Assembly: GCA_035517655.1 (NCBI GenBank)
Contig: DATIYJ010000035.1
Coordinates: 36,110-100,109, forward strand
From: Nitrospiria bacterium
GTDB lineage: Bacteria; Nitrospirota; Nitrospiria; JACQBZ01
Direction: 5' to 3'
Length of the DNA: 64,000 bases
Below, piece after piece: positions 51,226 through 61,712 of the stretch. The notes under the pieces are model-generated. The model did no database searches and was not told the origin of the DNA. It saw nothing but the letters and a program-made list of their open reading frames with translations. Made by a program: the position numbers and the translations under genes. Every line of letters starts with the position of its first letter. Within the stretch, counting starts at the first letter, position 1.

Positions 51226-52305
51226 ATGAAAAGAATCTTGGTTACCGCTTCCGGCGGCGCGCCGGCGCTCGGTTTCGTACGATCCCTTCGCGACGCCCCG
51301 GAACCGATGTACATGATCGGCTGCGACTGCAACGAGTACAACCTCTTGCGTTCGGAAACGGATGAAAAGATCCTGATCCCCAAAGCAACGGATCCATCCT
51401 ATATCCCTTTCCTTAAAAAGACCCTGAAGGAAAAAAACGTCGATTTTATCCACTGCCAACCGGATATCGAAGTGGGAATCGTATCGAAGCATCGCGATGA
51501 ACTGGGCGTACGGACCTTCTTGCCGAACCAGAAAACGATCGATGTCCTCCGAAACAAGGCGGAGTCCTATCGATACTGGGAAAAAGCGGGATTGAAGGTT
51601 CCCAAGACCATTCTCGTCAATACCGTCGAAGATTTGAAGATGGCTTTCGAGCAATTCGGGCTCAAGATATGGCTGAGAGAAATCGAGGGAGCGGCGGGCA
51701 AGGGGTCCCTGGCTTCACCGACCTTTGATCTCGCGCGAGAATGGATCACGTTGCGCCAAGGATGGGGAAGATATACCGCCGCGGAAAAGCTGTCCCGAGA
51801 AACCGTCACTTGGATGTCCCTCTACAAGAATGGCGAGTTGATTGTTGCTCAAGGCCGGAAACGACTTTATTGGGAATTTGCCGACAGGACCCAGTCGGGG
51901 GTTACGGGGATCACGGGAACGGGAATGACCGTATCCGACCCGCGGCTGGATGAAACCGCCCAGAGAGCCGTCTTCGCGATTGATGGGAAGCCGAACGGCA
52001 TCTTCAGTGTCGATCTGACGTATGATGCGGACGGGATCCCCAATCCCACGGAAATCAACATCGGGAAATTCTTCACCACCCATTATTTTTTTACAAAGGC
52101 GGGCCTGAACATGCCGTACATTTATCTCAAACTGGCCTTTGGAGAACCCCTCCCGGAAATACCAAGAATTCTGAACCCCCTTCCGGAAGGACTGCTTTGG
52201 ATTCGAGGTATGGACAAAGAACCGCTGCTAACCACAATCGATGAAATCGAGAATGCAAAAAGAGCATTCAAAGAAACCCTCGGCTCGCTGAAAAACGATG
52301 GATAA
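51226..52305 (+). CDS. ATP-grasp family ligase (carbamoyl-phosphate-synthase-like)
   Basis: 359 residues. N-terminal pre-ATP-grasp Rossmann part (ILVTASGGAPALGFVRSL), then ATP-grasp elements (RNKAESYRYWEKAGLKVPKT, IWLREIEGAAGKGS, VDLTYDADGIPNPTEINIGKF, the last holding metal-ligand residues). Such stand-alone ATP-grasp proteins form amide or ester bonds between an acyl-phosphate and an amine; in glycan clusters they probably add an amino-acid-like substituent. Overlaps the next gene by eight bases. Confidence 0.8.
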   Translation: MKRILVTASGGAPALGFVRSLRDAPEPMYMIGCDCNEYNLLRSETDEKILIPKATDPSYIPFLKKTLKEKNVDFIHCQPDIEVGIVSKHRDELGVRTFLPNQKTIDVLRNKAESYRYWEKAGLKVPKTILVNTVEDLKMAFEQFGLKIWLREIEGAAGKGSLASPTFDLAREWITLRQGWGRYTAAEKLSRETVTWMSLYKNGELIVAQGRKRLYWEFADRTQSGVTGITGTGMTVSDPRLDETAQRAVFAIDGKPNGIFSVDLTYDADGIPNPTEINIGKFFTTHYFFTKAGLNMPYIYLKLAFGEPLPEIPRILNPLPEGLLWIRGMDKEPLLTTIDEIENAKRAFKETLGSLKNDG

Positions 52306-53224
52306 GGCCAAGGTTTTGATCATAGGAAGCAGCGGCTTCTTAGGCCAAAGGCTCTGCGAAACCCTGGCCGGGGATGGTCACGACCTTGTCAGGGTCGGCC
52401 GAAGGCCGCCTTCGTCCCGTTTAATATCCGGTCCGTATTTCCAAATCGATGTCACGCAACGTGAAGGCTTGGAAACGCTTCTCGACCGGATCCCGGAGGT
52501 TCAACTTGTGATCTACCTGGCGGCGGCCACCCCTTATTCCCCGGAAACCCGCGATGATCTTACTTCCTTGCTAAAAACCAACATCATCGGGCCCTGTTAC
52601 CTGTTAGAATGGCTCGATCGGGCGGGGCAGCACCTCGAGGGAATTTGTTTTGCCAGTTCGGTCGATGTTTATGGACCCGTAACGAAATCGCCCGTTGACG
52701 AACATTGTCTTACGCGGCCCGTGACGAATTACGGAATAACCAAATTGGCGGGCGAACTGCTTTTTTCAGACTATTGCGCAAAACGGGATATGCCCATGGC
52801 CGTCTTGCGGTTTACTCAGATTTACGGCCCGGCCGACAACAGCCCGAAACTTGTGACCGCCATGATGCGGGACGTCGCCGACGGCAAGCGCCCCACGATT
52901 TACGGGGACGGCTCGGACCTGAGAGATCTGCTTTTTATAGACGACGCCGTCGCATCGATAAAACGGTTCGTGGAAACCCGACAGAGCGGCACCTTTAACG
53001 TCGCCACGGGACAATCTTTCAGCGTTCTTCAAATCGCATCCCAAATCATGAAACAATTCGCAATCGATGAACCGCCCCGTTTTCTCGCAAGACAAAAGGA
53101 CAAAGTCGACTTCGTGTTTGATACGAGCCGGCTGAATAACGATTTTGGGTTTAGAACAACGTTCGATCTTGAAAAAGGGCTGCAGAAAACCGCCCAATGG
53201 TTGAAGCATGAGCATGGAGTCTGA
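52298..53224 (+). CDS. NAD-dependent sugar epimerase/dehydratase (extended SDR)
   Basis: 308 residues. Gly-rich IGSSGFLG at residues 9-16, the FASSVDVYG strand with catalytic Ser region, and YGITK as the YxxxK pair. C-terminal FIDDAVASIKRFVE and FNVATG are typical of nucleotide-sugar epimerases. Overlapped on both sides by neighbours, so part of one tightly coupled cassette. Substrate unknown. Confidence 0.85.
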   Translation: MDKAKVLIIGSSGFLGQRLCETLAGDGHDLVRVGRRPPSSRLISGPYFQIDVTQREGLETLLDRIPEVQLVIYLAAATPYSPETRDDLTSLLKTNIIGPCYLLEWLDRAGQHLEGICFASSVDVYGPVTKSPVDEHCLTRPVTNYGITKLAGELLFSDYCAKRDMPMAVLRFTQIYGPADNSPKLVTAMMRDVADGKRPTIYGDGSDLRDLLFIDDAVASIKRFVETRQSGTFNVATGQSFSVLQIASQIMKQFAIDEPPRFLARQKDKVDFVFDTSRLNNDFGFRTTFDLEKGLQKTAQWLKHEHGV

Positions 53225-53915
53225 TCTCGACAGGATCTATTTGGACTACACCGAGGAAACCGGATTTGAAAGGGTGCTGATCGATTACAAGTTTCAAGAG
53301 ATCGCGAAGCACGTTCAGGGCCGGCGCGCGCTCGACCTCGGCTGCGGAATCGGTTTGCTGACGGAAAGACTCGGGGAAGTCTTTCATGACGTCATCGGCG
53401 TGGACGGTTCGCAGAAGAAAATTCACGCCGCCATGACGAAAAACCCTTCAAAGAACGTCAAATACGTATGTTCCTTGTTTGATGATTTTATTCCGCAGGG
53501 ACATTTTGACACCATCACCGCCGCCAACGTGCTCGAGCATGTCGACGATCCGAAACAGTTTCTAGGAACGGTGGCGGGATGGCTCGCGGACGAGGGCGTA
53601 TTGATCGTCACCGTGCCCAACGCAACGGGATTCCACAAAAAACTGGGAATGAAAATGGGCCTCGTGAACGATCTCTACGCGTTGACGGCGGAAGACCTGA
53701 AGAAGGGACACAGGAGAATTTACGACACGGAACGTTTGAGAGAGGAGTTCAGGGAGACCCCGTTAAAATTGAAATCGATCGACGGGATCTTTTTCAAACC
53801 CCTCTCCCATAAGCAGATGGAACGGGTCGACAGCGGGCTCTATCCTCTCCTGTACGGCATCGGAAGGAGCAGGCCTCATGACTGCTCGAGCCTCATCGCC
53901 GTCGCGGAGAAATAA
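53208..53915 (+). CDS. SAM-dependent class I methyltransferase
   Basis: 235 residues. Motif I ALDLGCGIG, then a GVDGSQKKI acidic strand, and the ANVLEHVDDP and GVLIVTVPNATG motifs typical of UbiE/Coq3-like small-molecule methyltransferases. Starts 17 bases inside the epimerase gene and ends one base before the HAD gene. Likely methylates a sugar or its substituent in the surface glycan. Confidence 0.83.
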   Translation: MSMESDLDRIYLDYTEETGFERVLIDYKFQEIAKHVQGRRALDLGCGIGLLTERLGEVFHDVIGVDGSQKKIHAAMTKNPSKNVKYVCSLFDDFIPQGHFDTITAANVLEHVDDPKQFLGTVAGWLADEGVLIVTVPNATGFHKKLGMKMGLVNDLYALTAEDLKKGHRRIYDTERLREEFRETPLKLKSIDGIFFKPLSHKQMERVDSGLYPLLYGIGRSRPHDCSSLIAVAEK

Positions 53916-54566
53916 ATGGTGATCGCCATCGATCTGGACGGAACGCTTTTGGATGTCAAACATAAATATCACGCCGTTTATAGTTGTATCGTGAAGGAAC
54001 ACGGGGCGGTTCCTCTCGACTTGGACGTTTTTTGGGGAATGAAGAGAAATGGCGTCCCAAACAAAAAGATGCTGTCCGAAAGCCGCTGTTCCCTGGATTG
54101 GAACATCTATAGAGAGCGATTTGCGGAGCGCATCGAAGCCCCCGTGTATTTAAACCTGGATCGTTTGATGACGGGGACGGATGAATTTCTGGAGTGGATC
54201 GCCCATCCGGCCGAACCGGTGCTGGTTACGCTTCGAAAGAATGCCAAAACCCTTTCGGAACAACTAGAGCGGCTCCGTATAAACCGCTATTTCAAGAAAA
54301 TAATCTGCGATACGACGGAGGGCATTGAACCGGCATGGCGGAAGAAGGAGTACCTATTCAAGACGAACCTGGAAGGCCAAAACGGAATCGTGATCGGAGA
54401 CAGCGAGGCGGACATCAAAGCCGGAAGAAGCGTCGGCTTTGAAACCATGGCCCTCTCATCCGGCATACGGGCCGAGGAGATGCTCGCTCCGTACCATCCC
54501 GACCATCTATTTCCAGATATAAGGTCTTTGCTGTCCCATTTCATGAACAAGGGAGTGATGAAATGA
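53916..54566 (+). CDS. HAD-superfamily phosphatase
   Basis: 216 residues. Motif [10 protein letters not shown] at residues 5-13 (nucleophile Asp6, general acid Asp8), motif [11 protein letters not shown], a conserved Lys near KKEYLFK, and motif [17 protein letters not shown]. Probably dephosphorylates a sugar phosphate intermediate. It begins immediately after the methyltransferase stop and its stop overlaps the aminotransferase start as ATGA. Confidence 0.84.
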   Translation: MVIAIDLDGTLLDVKHKYHAVYSCIVKEHGAVPLDLDVFWGMKRNGVPNKKMLSESRCSLDWNIYRERFAERIEAPVYLNLDRLMTGTDEFLEWIAHPAEPVLVTLRKNAKTLSEQLERLRINRYFKKIICDTTEGIEPAWRKKEYLFKTNLEGQNGIVIGDSEADIKAGRSVGFETMALSSGIRAEEMLAPYHPDHLFPDIRSLLSHFMNKGVMK

Positions 54567-55675
54567 GGATTCCCTTGGCCGATTTAAAGACCCAGTATTT
54601 CAGCATTAAGCCGGAGATCGATGCGGCCATCCAGTCGGTTATTTCGGATTCCGCCTTCATTCTCGGAAAGCATGTCAACCTGTTTGAAGAGGCGTTCGCG
54701 CGTTTTTGCGATGCAAGGTATTGCGTCGGAGTTGGAAACGGAACGGATGCGCTCATGCTGGCCCTCCTGGCCTGCGGGATCGGCCCGGGCGATGAAGTTA
54801 TTACGGTTTCCCACACGTTCATTGCCACGGCGGAGGCCGTTACCCGGACAGGGGCGAAGGTCGTATTCGTGGATATCGACGACAATTACTGTATGGACTC
54901 CGCCCTGATCGAAAAGGCGATCACGGATCGCACGAAGGCCATCATTCCCGTCCATCTCTACGGCCGCCCGGCCGACTTGGATCCGATCTTGGAAATCGCG
55001 CGTCGGCGCAACCTCAAGGTGATTGAGGACGCGGCGCAGGCCCATGGCGCCACGTACAAAGGCCGAAAAGCGGGCGCGTTGGGCGACGCGGGGTGCTTCA
55101 GCTTCTACCCCGGGAAGAACCTCGGAGCCTACGGAGATGCGGGCGCCGTGGTTACAAACAACCGGGAGATTTACCGGAAGATTGCGGAACTCCGGGATCA
55201 TGGAAGATCCGAAAAATATATCCACGCCGTGGAAGGCTACAATTCCAGGCTTGACGGACTTCAGGCCGCGATTTTAAATGTTAAGTTAAGGCATCTTGAA
55301 CGATGGACGGAAGCCAGGCGCGGCGCGGCCCGAGCATACACTCTTGGTTTATCGACGATTAAGAATGTTTCCATTCCATCGGAACGCGAGAATACCTCTC
55401 ATGTGTATCATCTCTATGTGATCCGGACCGGCTTGAGGGACAAGCTGCAGACGCACCTTAAGGACAACGGGATCCAGACCGGCATCCATTATCCCGTCCC
55501 CTTGCACGAGCAGCCGGCCTATCGTTCTCTCGATTATCGCCCCGACTCGCTTCCCATGACACATGACGCGGCGAGAGAAATCCTCTCTCTGCCGATATCC
55601 GCGGAGATAACGGAAGATCAAATCGAATACGTCTGCGGCAAGATCAGGGATTTCTACAATAACAAGCCGGAATGA
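54563..55675 (+). CDS. DegT/DnrJ/EryC1/StrS-family PLP-dependent sugar aminotransferase
   Basis: 370 residues. Family features: PLADLKTQY at the start, [21 protein letters not shown] (cofactor-binding Asp) and the [15 protein letters not shown] motif with PLP-binding Lys185. Converts a keto-nucleotide-sugar to an amino-sugar; together with the oxidoreductase and acyltransferase of this cluster this implies an N-acylated amino sugar in the glycan. Confidence 0.88.
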   Translation: MRIPLADLKTQYFSIKPEIDAAIQSVISDSAFILGKHVNLFEEAFARFCDARYCVGVGNGTDALMLALLACGIGPGDEVITVSHTFIATAEAVTRTGAKVVFVDIDDNYCMDSALIEKAITDRTKAIIPVHLYGRPADLDPILEIARRRNLKVIEDAAQAHGATYKGRKAGALGDAGCFSFYPGKNLGAYGDAGAVVTNNREIYRKIAELRDHGRSEKYIHAVEGYNSRLDGLQAAILNVKLRHLERWTEARRGAARAYTLGLSTIKNVSIPSERENTSHVYHLYVIRTGLRDKLQTHLKDNGIQTGIHYPVPLHEQPAYRSLDYRPDSLPMTHDAAREILSLPISAEITEDQIEYVCGKIRDFYNNKPE

Positions 55676-56778
55676 AAGTATTAATCCTTACAAAATGCAA
55701 ACGGCCCTTTTTACGAGGAACGATCGGAGGCGTCGAGGATTATATACAAAATGACCACGCGTTCGAGGGATGGTGGAGCGGTTTTAGGAATCACGGCCTC
55801 CAAACGCTTCTGGATGGACGGAGCCGCTTTTTTATTCCCCTGTCCGTAGCTTATCGGTTCCCAAAGCTGTATTTCTGGCTTTCCGGTCTCTTGTTCGTGA
55901 CGGGACTTTCTCTCGTGGACCGGTATTGCCTGTCTCGATCGATTGAAAACAGGGTCTCGAACGAGAACATCGATCTCATTTTCACGGAGATCAACGATTT
56001 TCTTTCCATGGCATCGATTGATCGCATGAAAAAGAAAGGGGTCGTCGTCACAGAATGGTTCGGCGTTTTTCCGGACATGGTTCCGAAGAGAATCCTCCGG
56101 ACCTTGGACCATTATTCCCACATTTGGTGTCCCGGAGATATCGTCGATGAATTCCGGAAACGCGGGGTAGAAAATCCGAATATCCATTACATCGAAACGT
56201 CATTCAACGAAAAATTCTTCCACCATGAATTTGAAAAGAAGTACGCTTACGACGTCTGTTTTGTCGGCGGAATCGGCAAGCCGCATTCGGGGCGCATCCC
56301 GATTCTTGAGAAGGTTGCGGAACGGTTCGAACGCTTCGCGTTTTACGGGTACGGCATCGAACAGGCCGGACGAAGTTCGGCATTGAGGAAACGATTCAAG
56401 GGCTGGGCCGATCATCACACGATGAGAAAGCTCTTCTCCAGCAGCAAGATCGCGCTGAATCTCACCCTGGATGGGTACGACAGAGTGAAAAAGGGGGTCA
56501 ACGCCAGATGCTTTGAGATTCCCGCCTGCGGAGGAGCCCTACAGCTGTCCGCGTTTCACAGGAACATGAAAGACTATTTCAATGACGACGAAATCGCCTA
56601 TTTTCATGATCCCGACGACCTTATTTCAAAAATTAACTATTATCTGAGCCGTGAGGGGGAACGTGTTGCGGTTGTCGAGAAGGCGCTCCAAAAAGCGAAG
56701 ACGTACTCCTATTCCAACAAGGTTCCCGCGCTGATGAACATTATACAAAACGGCGGCAAACATCGCTCCGTGGCGTGA
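55672..56778 (+). CDS. Glycosyltransferase, CgeB-like
   Basis: 368 residues; ATGA overlap with the aminotransferase. The N-terminal half is a divergent Rossmann domain ([15 protein letters not shown]). The C-terminal half has [32 protein letters not shown] and [13 protein letters not shown], matching the pattern of CgeB-type glycosyltransferases (FVG...R..ILE; RxFExxAcGg). Donor and acceptor unknown. Confidence 0.72.
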   Translation: MKVLILTKCKRPFLRGTIGGVEDYIQNDHAFEGWWSGFRNHGLQTLLDGRSRFFIPLSVAYRFPKLYFWLSGLLFVTGLSLVDRYCLSRSIENRVSNENIDLIFTEINDFLSMASIDRMKKKGVVVTEWFGVFPDMVPKRILRTLDHYSHIWCPGDIVDEFRKRGVENPNIHYIETSFNEKFFHHEFEKKYAYDVCFVGGIGKPHSGRIPILEKVAERFERFAFYGYGIEQAGRSSALRKRFKGWADHHTMRKLFSSSKIALNLTLDGYDRVKKGVNARCFEIPACGGALQLSAFHRNMKDYFNDDEIAYFHDPDDLISKINYYLSREGERVAVVEKALQKAKTYSYSNKVPALMNIIQNGGKHRSVA

Positions 56779-57440
56779 TCCGATCGTCTCGGATCGCTGG
56801 GAAGGGTTTCGACTTTCATATGGACGCTTCGGATCTCGTTTTTATACTCAACAAACTGCTGGGGCATAAGCTTGTGCGCCCCTTGCTTGAGAACCGCTGG
56901 AGAACATCGCTTCGCGGAGAACTTCGAATCGGGGAACACACCGTACTGAACGGCGCAAAGCTCCTCGTCCGCGTACCGGTCAAGTGCTCATTGTTTGTGG
57001 GCCAATTCAGTCATCTTTCCTGCTCGCTGATCTTTGAAAAGGACGATGCCCGCATCCATATCGGATCACGAACCCACGTGGGCGGGGGCACGATTATCGA
57101 CGCCGCCACATCGATCCAAATCGGCGATGATGTTTTGGTCGGGTTCAATGTGTTGATCGCCGACCACGACTCACATTCATTGAAATTCGAAGAGCGAAAA
57201 AATGATGTCCGGGATTGGATTCGCGGAATGAAAGACTGGACCCATGTCAAACGATCCCCGGTCCGCATTGAGGATAAGGCTTGGGTGGGCGCTCACTCGA
57301 TCATATTAAAAGGCGTGGCCGTGGGAGAAGGGGCCGTTGTGGGGGCGGGGAGTGTCGTAACGAATGATGTTCCACCCTACACGATCGTTGCAGGAAACCC
57401 CGCCAAGAAGATAGGAGAAGTCCCCGTTGAAGACCGCTAA
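56775..57440 (+). CDS. Left-handed beta-helix (hexapeptide) O- or N-acyltransferase
   Basis: Up to 221 residues from a GTG overlapping the preceding stop; an ATG at 56820 is possible. Hexapeptide repeats run from about residue 60 ([40 protein letters not shown]) to the C-terminus ([46 protein letters not shown]). The catalytic His is probably in ADHDSH. Typical acetyltransferase of the WbbJ/NeuD-like group acting on a sugar of the repeat unit. Confidence 0.85.
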   Translation: MIRSSRIAGKGFDFHMDASDLVFILNKLLGHKLVRPLLENRWRTSLRGELRIGEHTVLNGAKLLVRVPVKCSLFVGQFSHLSCSLIFEKDDARIHIGSRTHVGGGTIIDAATSIQIGDDVLVGFNVLIADHDSHSLKFEERKNDVRDWIRGMKDWTHVKRSPVRIEDKAWVGAHSIILKGVAVGEGAVVGAGSVVTNDVPPYTIVAGNPAKKIGEVPVEDR

Positions 57441-57444
57441 CACC

Positions 57445-58251
57445 ATGACCTGGGAGGAGGCGGTTCTATGGCTGAAACAACAGCCGGATCAAGTCGACCT
57501 TGTTCGGGCCTGTTTTTACGATGATCCCTTGCTGGAAGCGGCGGAGCGTTATTATCACTGTTCCGAATGGAAGGCGGTTCGGGAAGTCCTTCCACGCCCG
57601 CCCGGCAAGGCCCTGGACCTCGGAGCGGGCAGAGGGATATCTTCCTATGCGCTGACGAAAGAAGGCTGGATCACCACGGCGCTTGAACCCGACCCCAGCC
57701 CGACCGTGGGAACCGAAGCGATCCGGGCCCTGTTCCAAGAAGCGGGGCTCATGATCGAGATCAAAGAAGATAGGGGGGAGAAACTTCCCTGGGGTGATCA
57801 CACGTTTGATCTCGTCCTCGGCCGGCAGGTGTTGCATCATGCCGCCGACCTTCAAAGGCTCTGTCGCGAAGTCGCCCGCGTGCTTAAGCCCGGCGGGATC
57901 TTTATCGCAACGAGGGAGCATGTCATCTCAAAGCGCGCGGATCTGGAAGACTTCCTGAAGGCCCATCCGCTTCATCGGTTGTACGGCGGCGAGAACGCTT
58001 ATCTGCTCAAGGAATATCTTGGCTCAATCACAACGGCGGGCCTTGAAATTCAGAAAACCCTGAACCCGTTTCAATCCAATATCAATCTTTTTCCAGAAAC
58101 ACTGGACGACTTCAAAAAACGCCTCGCGAAAAAAATTAAATTCCCTTGGCCACACCTCATTCCCCGAACCCTGCTGACTCTTCTGGGTTCACAGTTTCGC
58201 CTGCCGGGCCGGCTTTATACCTTCGTTGCGAGGAAGCGCGATGCCGAATAA
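57445..58251 (+). CDS. SAM-dependent class I methyltransferase
   Basis: 268 residues from the ATG at 57445; an in-frame TTG at 57427 overlaps the acyltransferase end and is less likely. Motif I ALDLGAGRGISS, the acidic ALEPDPSP strand, and post-motifs DLVLGRQVLHHAADLQ and VLKPGGIFIATREH. Probably modifies a sugar or lipid-linked intermediate. Confidence 0.8.
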   Translation: MTWEEAVLWLKQQPDQVDLVRACFYDDPLLEAAERYYHCSEWKAVREVLPRPPGKALDLGAGRGISSYALTKEGWITTALEPDPSPTVGTEAIRALFQEAGLMIEIKEDRGEKLPWGDHTFDLVLGRQVLHHAADLQRLCREVARVLKPGGIFIATREHVISKRADLEDFLKAHPLHRLYGGENAYLLKEYLGSITTAGLEIQKTLNPFQSNINLFPETLDDFKKRLAKKIKFPWPHLIPRTLLTLLGSQFRLPGRLYTFVARKRDAE

Positions 58252-59173
58252 ACTCGTCTGGGTCACAGGCGCTCACGGTTTCCTCGGACGCCATGTGGCC
58301 CGAGAATATGCCAAACGGCGGTGGACCGTCGTCGGTATCGGACACGGCGATTGGGCCCCGGCCCTTTGGAAAAGTTGGGGCATCGAAGAATGGCATCATC
58401 GGACGGTAAACCTCGACTCTCTGGCCGCCTGCGACGGAAATCCGGATCTCATCGTCCATTGCGCGGGAAGCAGTTCCGTCGGCTTTTCATTCAATTCGCC
58501 ATTCGAGGACTTCCAAAAAACCGTGGCCAGCACGATGGATCTCCTGGAATTCGTACGGCTCAGATCGATCCGCGCAAAAATCGTTTATCCGTCAAGCACC
58601 GCCGTCTATGGATCGGTTCCCAAGGGAAAGATTTCAGAGGACACCGCTTTGAACCCAATCTCGCCCTACGGAACGCATAAAATGATCGCGGAACATCTTT
58701 TAAAATCCTACAGTTCTCATTTTGGAATCAACGGTTCCATTATCCGTTTTTTCTCCATCTACGGGAACGGGCTCACAAAGCAGCTCTTATGGGACCTCTG
58801 TTCCAGGCTTTCGGAAGCCCCGGAACAAATTGCTTTGTACGGCACGGGGAACGAAATTCGAGACCTGCTGCATATCGACGATGCCGTCCGCTTGATTCTG
58901 GCCGCTTCGGAGACCGTTTCCGCCGGCTGTCCTTCCTTCAATGGCGGATCCGGAACGGGCATTACCGTGAGAGAGATTGCCGAAGAGGTCCGCAACGCTT
59001 TTCATAGCACGTGCGCCGTCCAGTTCAACGGAATCGCCAGAAAAGGAGATCCGAGGTACTACCAAGCCGACACGAAACGGGCTGAATCCCTCGGATGGAA
59101 GCCGCAGCATCCTTGGCGAGAAGGCGTGAAAGAATACGTCGCGTGGTTTAAGGAGACGCACAATCTGAAATGA
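58241..59173 (+). CDS. NAD-dependent sugar epimerase/dehydratase (extended SDR)
   Basis: 310 residues from the ATG at 58241 (GAGGA six bases upstream), slightly overlapping the methyltransferase. VTGAHGFLG Gly-rich loop, YPSSTAVYG and SPYGTHK (YxxxK). The middle RFFSIYGNGLTKQLLWDL and LLHIDDAVRLIL segments are typical of nucleotide-sugar 4-epimerases or reductases. Its stop overlaps the next glycosyltransferase start. Confidence 0.85.
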   Translation: MPNKLVWVTGAHGFLGRHVAREYAKRRWTVVGIGHGDWAPALWKSWGIEEWHHRTVNLDSLAACDGNPDLIVHCAGSSSVGFSFNSPFEDFQKTVASTMDLLEFVRLRSIRAKIVYPSSTAVYGSVPKGKISEDTALNPISPYGTHKMIAEHLLKSYSSHFGINGSIIRFFSIYGNGLTKQLLWDLCSRLSEAPEQIALYGTGNEIRDLLHIDDAVRLILAASETVSAGCPSFNGGSGTGITVREIAEEVRNAFHSTCAVQFNGIARKGDPRYYQADTKRAESLGWKPQHPWREGVKEYVAWFKETHNLK

Positions 59174-60333
59174 GGGTCGCATTTACGCTCATCGGGTTTG
59201 AAGGCTGGACGGGCGGAAGCCAATATCAGAGGCACCTTTTTTCGACAATGGCCTCCGCGCGCCGAAACCTCCTTCAACCGATCCTGTTCGTTGGACAGAA
59301 GGTTTCACAAGGAGAAATTGATCCCTTTCGCTCCTACGTTTCCGAGATTGTGGTGGACCCGTGCTTTGACAAATGGACCCCCAGCTGGGCGGCGCGGCAA
59401 CTTTTAACGATGGTCGCTCAAAGGGATTCTCGGACTGAAAAGGTGTTTAGGAAGCATCGCGTGGACGTGGTGTTCTTTTCCGGATTTTTCGGAGCCCGAT
59501 TCTCCGTCCCCGTAGTGAATTGGATCGCCGATTTTCAACACGCGCGAATGCCGAAAATGTTCTCCGCCAGGGAACGGCTGATGCGAAACTTCGTCTTTCG
59601 GATGCTGGCCCAATCCGCAAAACGGCTGATCCTGAACAGCGAATCCGTGAAAAGGGATTTCGAGGCGTTTCTCCCCGCCTACGTCGACCGCGTGGATGTA
59701 CTGAGGTTTTGCGCTCAGATCCCCTTGGAGATCTACGAAGCAACTCCGTATAAGGAATTGCATCCATACGACATCCCGGAAAAATTTTTTCATCTACCGA
59801 ACCAGTTCTGGAAGCACAAAAACCATTACGCGGTCATCCGGGCCTTGGAAACATTAAAGGACCGCGGCCGGAAGGTCTGTGTCGTGTGCACGGGAAAGGA
59901 ACAGGATTACCGGCATCCCGATCATTTTGATTTTATCAAAAAGGAAATCTCGAAACGGGGGGTCGCGGATCAGATTTTTTTGAAGGGTCTGGTTCCGGTG
60001 CGGCATCTTTACCTGTTCATGCGTCAATCCATATCGGTTTTAAACCCGTCGCTGTTCGAGGGTTGGAGTACCTCGGTGGAGGAAGCCAGATCGCTCGGGA
60101 AACCGACCCTGCTTTCGGCGATCCCCGCGCACCGCGAGCAGAATCCGCCGGGAGGAATCTATTTTGATCCCCGGGACCCCGAAGACCTCGCGGACAAGAT
60201 GTGGTCTATTTGGACGGATCGCGATGCGGGGCCCGATGTCGAAACCGAAAGAAAAGCGATTGTCGAGATGGAAAAAAGGGCGGCGGCATTCGCAGAGGGA
60301 TTCGCAAATATCCTGAGAAAAGCCCTGGCCTAA
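59170..60333 (+). CDS. GT4-family glycosyltransferase
   Basis: 387 residues, ATGA-coupled to the epimerase. N-terminal RVAFTLIGFEGWTGGSQYQRHL acceptor domain; the C-terminal donor domain has FHLPNQFWKHKNH, LKGLVPVRHLYLFM and the glycosyltransferase 1 signature PSLFEGWSTSVEEARSLGKP (E-x7-E type). Builds one linkage of the surface polysaccharide. The 109 bases that follow hold no recognisable feature. Confidence 0.85.
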   Translation: MRVAFTLIGFEGWTGGSQYQRHLFSTMASARRNLLQPILFVGQKVSQGEIDPFRSYVSEIVVDPCFDKWTPSWAARQLLTMVAQRDSRTEKVFRKHRVDVVFFSGFFGARFSVPVVNWIADFQHARMPKMFSARERLMRNFVFRMLAQSAKRLILNSESVKRDFEAFLPAYVDRVDVLRFCAQIPLEIYEATPYKELHPYDIPEKFFHLPNQFWKHKNHYAVIRALETLKDRGRKVCVVCTGKEQDYRHPDHFDFIKKEISKRGVADQIFLKGLVPVRHLYLFMRQSISVLNPSLFEGWSTSVEEARSLGKPTLLSAIPAHREQNPPGGIYFDPRDPEDLADKMWSIWTDRDAGPDVETERKAIVEMEKRAAAFAEGFANILRKALA

Positions 60334-60442
60334 GAAGACAAAAATGGGAGCTGGTATCCGACATCGACGGCCCGTCGGATTTCGAACAACCCTGTGCCCC
60401 GAATTTCCATGACCGGCGTTTTGATGATCAAAAGGTTCTTTC

Positions 60443-61669
60443 ATGAACATACTCGCCTTTGAGCCCTTTGCCCAACGGGAAGGCCATTTTGCCTGTTATA
60501 CGACCCGGGCCTGCCAGGCCTTGGCCTCATCCGGTCATCGAATCACGCTGGTCACGACCGAGATGGATCCCCGGCCTTATCTTTCGGCCGCACCGCAATT
60601 TAGGGTCATGAACACGGGGCCGAGCCGGTTGTTGGCTTTCCGGAAACGGGGGGCTGTGCTGGAAGGGCTCCTTCGAGGAGCCTCAATGATCTGGGACAAT
60701 ATCAGAGTATTATTTCGCCTCCTCGGGATGGTTCACAAGGAGCGGTATGACGCGATCCAATTCTTCGATTATGATCCCGTCACGACATATGGTATGCTGT
60801 GGACGGCCCTGCGGCTCTTGCAAATCCGAATGCCGCCGCTCTATTTTGTGGTGATTGCGGCGAATTATACGGCGGAAGACTATACAAATTCTTTTTATCG
60901 CTTGTACGGCAAACTTCATCACCGCATGAACAGAATTCTTCTTGCACGTTACGCAAGAGCGATCATGGCGGACGGCCTCTGGCGGCCCGGTGAACTGGAG
61001 GCTCAGTTGGGTCTGGAGACCGGGATCCCCCCGCTCTACCCGATTCCTCACGGGATCATGGTGGCCGAAAAACCTTATCCAAAAGAGGAAGCGCGTCGTG
61101 CGCTGGGGCTGCGCGACGACGGGATTGTGTTGTTGTATTTCGGCATCCTGAGAAAAGATAAAGGCGTGGAGTTGCTGATCGAGGCGATGGGTCGGGTCAA
61201 GGGCCCATGCAAACTCCTTCTCGCTGGCATGCCTTTCGATATCACCGAAGAGGCCGTCCGGGCCCTGATCCGCTCCCGCGGTTGCGAAGACAAGATCGTT
61301 GCGCATCTCGACTATATTCCCCAGAACCGGATTGCCTATTACTATTCCGCTGCGGATGCGGTGATCTATCCGTACAAGTCGCATTACAAGGGGACGGTTG
61401 GGACCTTGAATACCGCTTTGGCCTTCGGAAAGCCGGTGATCGGCACGGAACTCCGTTCGATGACGCCTTACTTTGAAGCCTCCACGATTGGAATTTTGGT
61501 CAAGCCGGACCATGTCGAATCGCTTCGCGAGGGGATCGAGCGGTTCATGTCATTATCCCGGTCTGAGATGGAGGCCATGACGCGCAACGGTCGGAAGATG
61601 GCGGAAGCCGATTCCTGGGCGTCTTTGGCCGAGCGGTTCTCGGAGGTTTATCAACGGCACCTGAGATGA
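60443..61669 (+). CDS. GT4-family glycosyltransferase
   Basis: 408 residues. GT-B layout: N-terminal EGHFACYTTRACQALASSGHRITLVT, C-terminal LLYFGILRKDKGVELLIEAM, LAGMPFD, LDYIPQNRIAYYYSAADAVIYPYKSHYKGTVGTLNTALAFGKPVIGTE. The Glu usually found in the E-x7-E nucleotide-binding motif is replaced by the YKGTVGTLN version known in some GT4 members. Separate from the preceding gene by 109 bases, so it may have its own control. Confidence 0.84.
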   Translation: MNILAFEPFAQREGHFACYTTRACQALASSGHRITLVTTEMDPRPYLSAAPQFRVMNTGPSRLLAFRKRGAVLEGLLRGASMIWDNIRVLFRLLGMVHKERYDAIQFFDYDPVTTYGMLWTALRLLQIRMPPLYFVVIAANYTAEDYTNSFYRLYGKLHHRMNRILLARYARAIMADGLWRPGELEAQLGLETGIPPLYPIPHGIMVAEKPYPKEEARRALGLRDDGIVLLYFGILRKDKGVELLIEAMGRVKGPCKLLLAGMPFDITEEAVRALIRSRGCEDKIVAHLDYIPQNRIAYYYSAADAVIYPYKSHYKGTVGTLNTALAFGKPVIGTELRSMTPYFEASTIGILVKPDHVESLREGIERFMSLSRSEMEAMTRNGRKMAEADSWASLAERFSEVYQRHLR

Positions 61670-61712
61670 TTGGACCCGTCTTGAGAATTTGCCATGGACT
61701 CGCGGAAGACCG

